Below, piece by piece: positions 13,992 through 14,849 of a stretch of DNA of 14,849 nt. Each line of letters opens with the position of its first letter. The stretch's first letter is position 1. The DNA comes from CAYGOC01 sp964351495 (GTDB lineage: Bacteria; Chlamydiota; Chlamydiia; Chlamydiales; SM23-39), in the NCBI GenBank assembly GCA_964351495.1, contig CAYGOC010000018.1, positions 1 to 14,849 of the forward strand, in the 5' to 3' direction. The notes below the pieces were generated by a model. The model was not told the origin of the DNA. It saw nothing but the letters and a program-made list of their open reading frames with translations, and did no database searches. The translations under genes and the position numbers were made by a program.

Positions 13992-14073
13992 ATAAATCTA
14001 TTTTTTATCTATAAAAGAGCTCTAGCAAAAAAAAAAAATATGGTATCCTGTCTTTTGCTTATTTTAGGGAACT

Positions 14074-14514
14074 ATGGCGCTGGATAGGAAAAAATTTCGA
14101 GAAATAGTCTTTCAGATTCTTTTTAGCAAGGAAGCTTCTTCTTTAGAAGAGGAAGAGATAGTACCTCTTTTTATGAAACAAGTAAAAGTAACCAAGTCTT
14201 CTGTAAAAGAAGCAATTCGCTATGCGGAAGTGATTTTTTCTTATTTGCAACAGATTGACGCCTTGATTCAAGAAAATGTCTTAGAGTATTCTTGGGATAG
14301 GGTATACCGGGTAGAAAAAAACATCCTTAGGCTTGCTGTTTTTGAGATGGTTTATGATCCTTCTATTTCTCCTAAAGAAGCTCTTTTAGAGGGAATTCGT
14401 CTGAGCAAAAAATTTAGCTCGCAAGAAAGCGTTAAATTTGTTAACGCTGTTTTAGATGCTATTTGGAAAAAGACTCCTTCTGTATGCTCGAAATTAGAAG
14501 AAAGCAAGATTTAA
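14074..14514 (+). CDS. nusB: Transcription antitermination factor NusB
   Basis: NusB forms a heterodimer with NusE (ribosomal protein S10), binds boxA RNA and supports antitermination, mainly of rRNA operons. The protein has 146 residues, the normal length, and is all-helical. Family signatures are the N-terminal RKKFREIVFQILFS (5-18) and the C-terminal RVEKNILRLAVFEMVYD, then SPKEALLEGIRLSKKFSSQESVKFVNAVLD. The ATG at 14074 has AGGGA three bases upstream, a short spacing. The last 31 bases overlap murB, so the two are probably co-transcribed and translationally coupled. No good promoter is visible in the 175-bp gap before it; an A12-like tract precedes TATGGTATCCT, but no -35 fits. Confidence 0.95.
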   Translation: MALDRKKFREIVFQILFSKEASSLEEEEIVPLFMKQVKVTKSSVKEAIRYAEVIFSYLQQIDALIQENVLEYSWDRVYRVEKNILRLAVFEMVYDPSISPKEALLEGIRLSKKFSSQESVKFVNAVLDAIWKKTPSVCSKLEESKI

Positions 14515-14849
14515 GTTCCTTCTCTACTTTCAAAATTGGAGGAGAGGCTCTATTTTTCACTACCGTTTTTTCTCAAAGTCAGATGATAGAAGCCCTTTTG
14601 TGGGCAGAAAAAGAAAGACTACCCTATCTTGTGGTAGGAAAAGGTTCTAACCTTTTATTCGATGATGAAGGGTTTTCCGGGCTTGTGATCCACAATAAGA
14701 TGGGAGGGTGTTTCTGGGAAGAAGATAGCGTAAGGGTAGAGTCTGGATATAGCTTTGCGCTTTTAGGGATCCAATCTGCTAGAAAAGGGTTTTCTGGTTT
14801 AGAGTTTGCGGCGGGGATTCCAGGTAGTGTTGAGGGGGCTATATTTATG
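14484..14849 (+). CDS. murB: UDP-N-acetylenolpyruvoylglucosamine reductase (N-terminal 122 residues, cut by window end)
   Basis: MurB reduces UDP-GlcNAc-enolpyruvate to UDP-MurNAc with FAD and NADPH in the cytosol, an early step of peptidoglycan precursor synthesis. The frame is open from ATG 14484 to the window end. It shows the FAD-binding domain: STFKIGG (14-20), VVGKGSNLLFDDEGFSGLVI (50-69) and SGLEFAAGIPGSVEGAIFM (104-122). GKGSN, where many bacteria have GGGSN, and LFDDEGF are as I recall from chlamydial MurB. Glu117 stands where the family usually has Gly in PGTVGGA. The start lies 31 bases inside nusB; the next ATG would remove the conserved STFKIGG block, so this start is preferred. 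Presence of MurB with the L,D-transpeptidase implies that the organism makes peptidoglycan. Confidence 0.95.
   Translation, partial: MLEIRRKQDLSSFSTFKIGGEALFFTTVFSQSQMIEALLWAEKERLPYLVVGKGSNLLFDDEGFSGLVIHNKMGGCFWEEDSVRVESGYSFALLGIQSARKGFSGLEFAAGIPGSVEGAIFM

Noticed and set aside
14030..14049. Promoter for nusB around the A-tract and TATGGTATCCT
   Set aside because: The candidate -10 elements are poor and no -35 hexamer lies at 16-18 bp.
1..14849. CRISPR arrays, tRNA or rRNA genes, insertion sequences, phage or plasmid genes
   Set aside because: No regularly spaced repeat-spacer units, cloverleaf-like segments, rRNA motifs, transposase motifs or terminal inverted repeats were found. Composition looks even across the window.

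Overview
The window looks like chromosomal DNA from a low-GC member of the Chlamydiae, more likely an environmental (Parachlamydiales-like) lineage than a pathogenic Chlamydia species. The partial MurB carries GKGSN and LFDDEGF signatures that I recall from chlamydial MurB. The gene groups accA-msbA, cydAB with cdaA-ybbR, and nusB-murB match chlamydial gene pairings as I remember them. An L,D-transpeptidase and a GT4 lipopolysaccharide-type glycosyltransferase point away from the most reduced Chlamydia genomes. The genus cannot be fixed from sequence reading alone.

Layout. 1-323 (+) is the tail of an unrecognised gene. 331-1752 (-) is a 473-residue unknown protein with coiled coils and hydrophobic blocks. 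2010-5869 (+) is an envelope operon: L,D-transpeptidase, accA, then an MsbA-like lipid exporter overlapping accA. 5866-11520 (-) is a compact, overlapping five-gene operon read in the order cydA, cydB, cdaA, ybbR (cdaR-like), GT4 glycosyltransferase. 11589-12983 (+) is a TolC-family outer-membrane protein. 12965-13273 (-) is a small putative membrane protein. 13557-13898 (+) is a small charged unknown protein behind a near-consensus promoter, a 5' stem-loop and a set of upstream repeats. 14074-14849 (+) is nusB followed by an overlapping murB cut by the window end.

How the genes fit together. Most of the window serves the envelope: fatty-acid precursor supply (AccA), lipid A export (MsbA), sugar addition to an envelope glycolipid (GT4), peptidoglycan precursor synthesis (MurB), peptidoglycan cross-linking (L,D-transpeptidase) and export (TolC). 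Cytochrome bd oxidase and the c-di-AMP synthase pair share one transcription unit, which links microaerobic respiration with a second messenger tied to cell-wall and osmotic homeostasis in other bacteria. Genes are tightly packed, and the convergent pairs overlap or nearly touch.

No tRNA, rRNA, CRISPR array or insertion sequence was seen. The least ordinary part is 13274-13560: two outward-facing promoters, a 25-bp repeat at 53-bp offset, repeated A-tract motifs and an mRNA 5' hairpin, all serving two small genes of unknown function.
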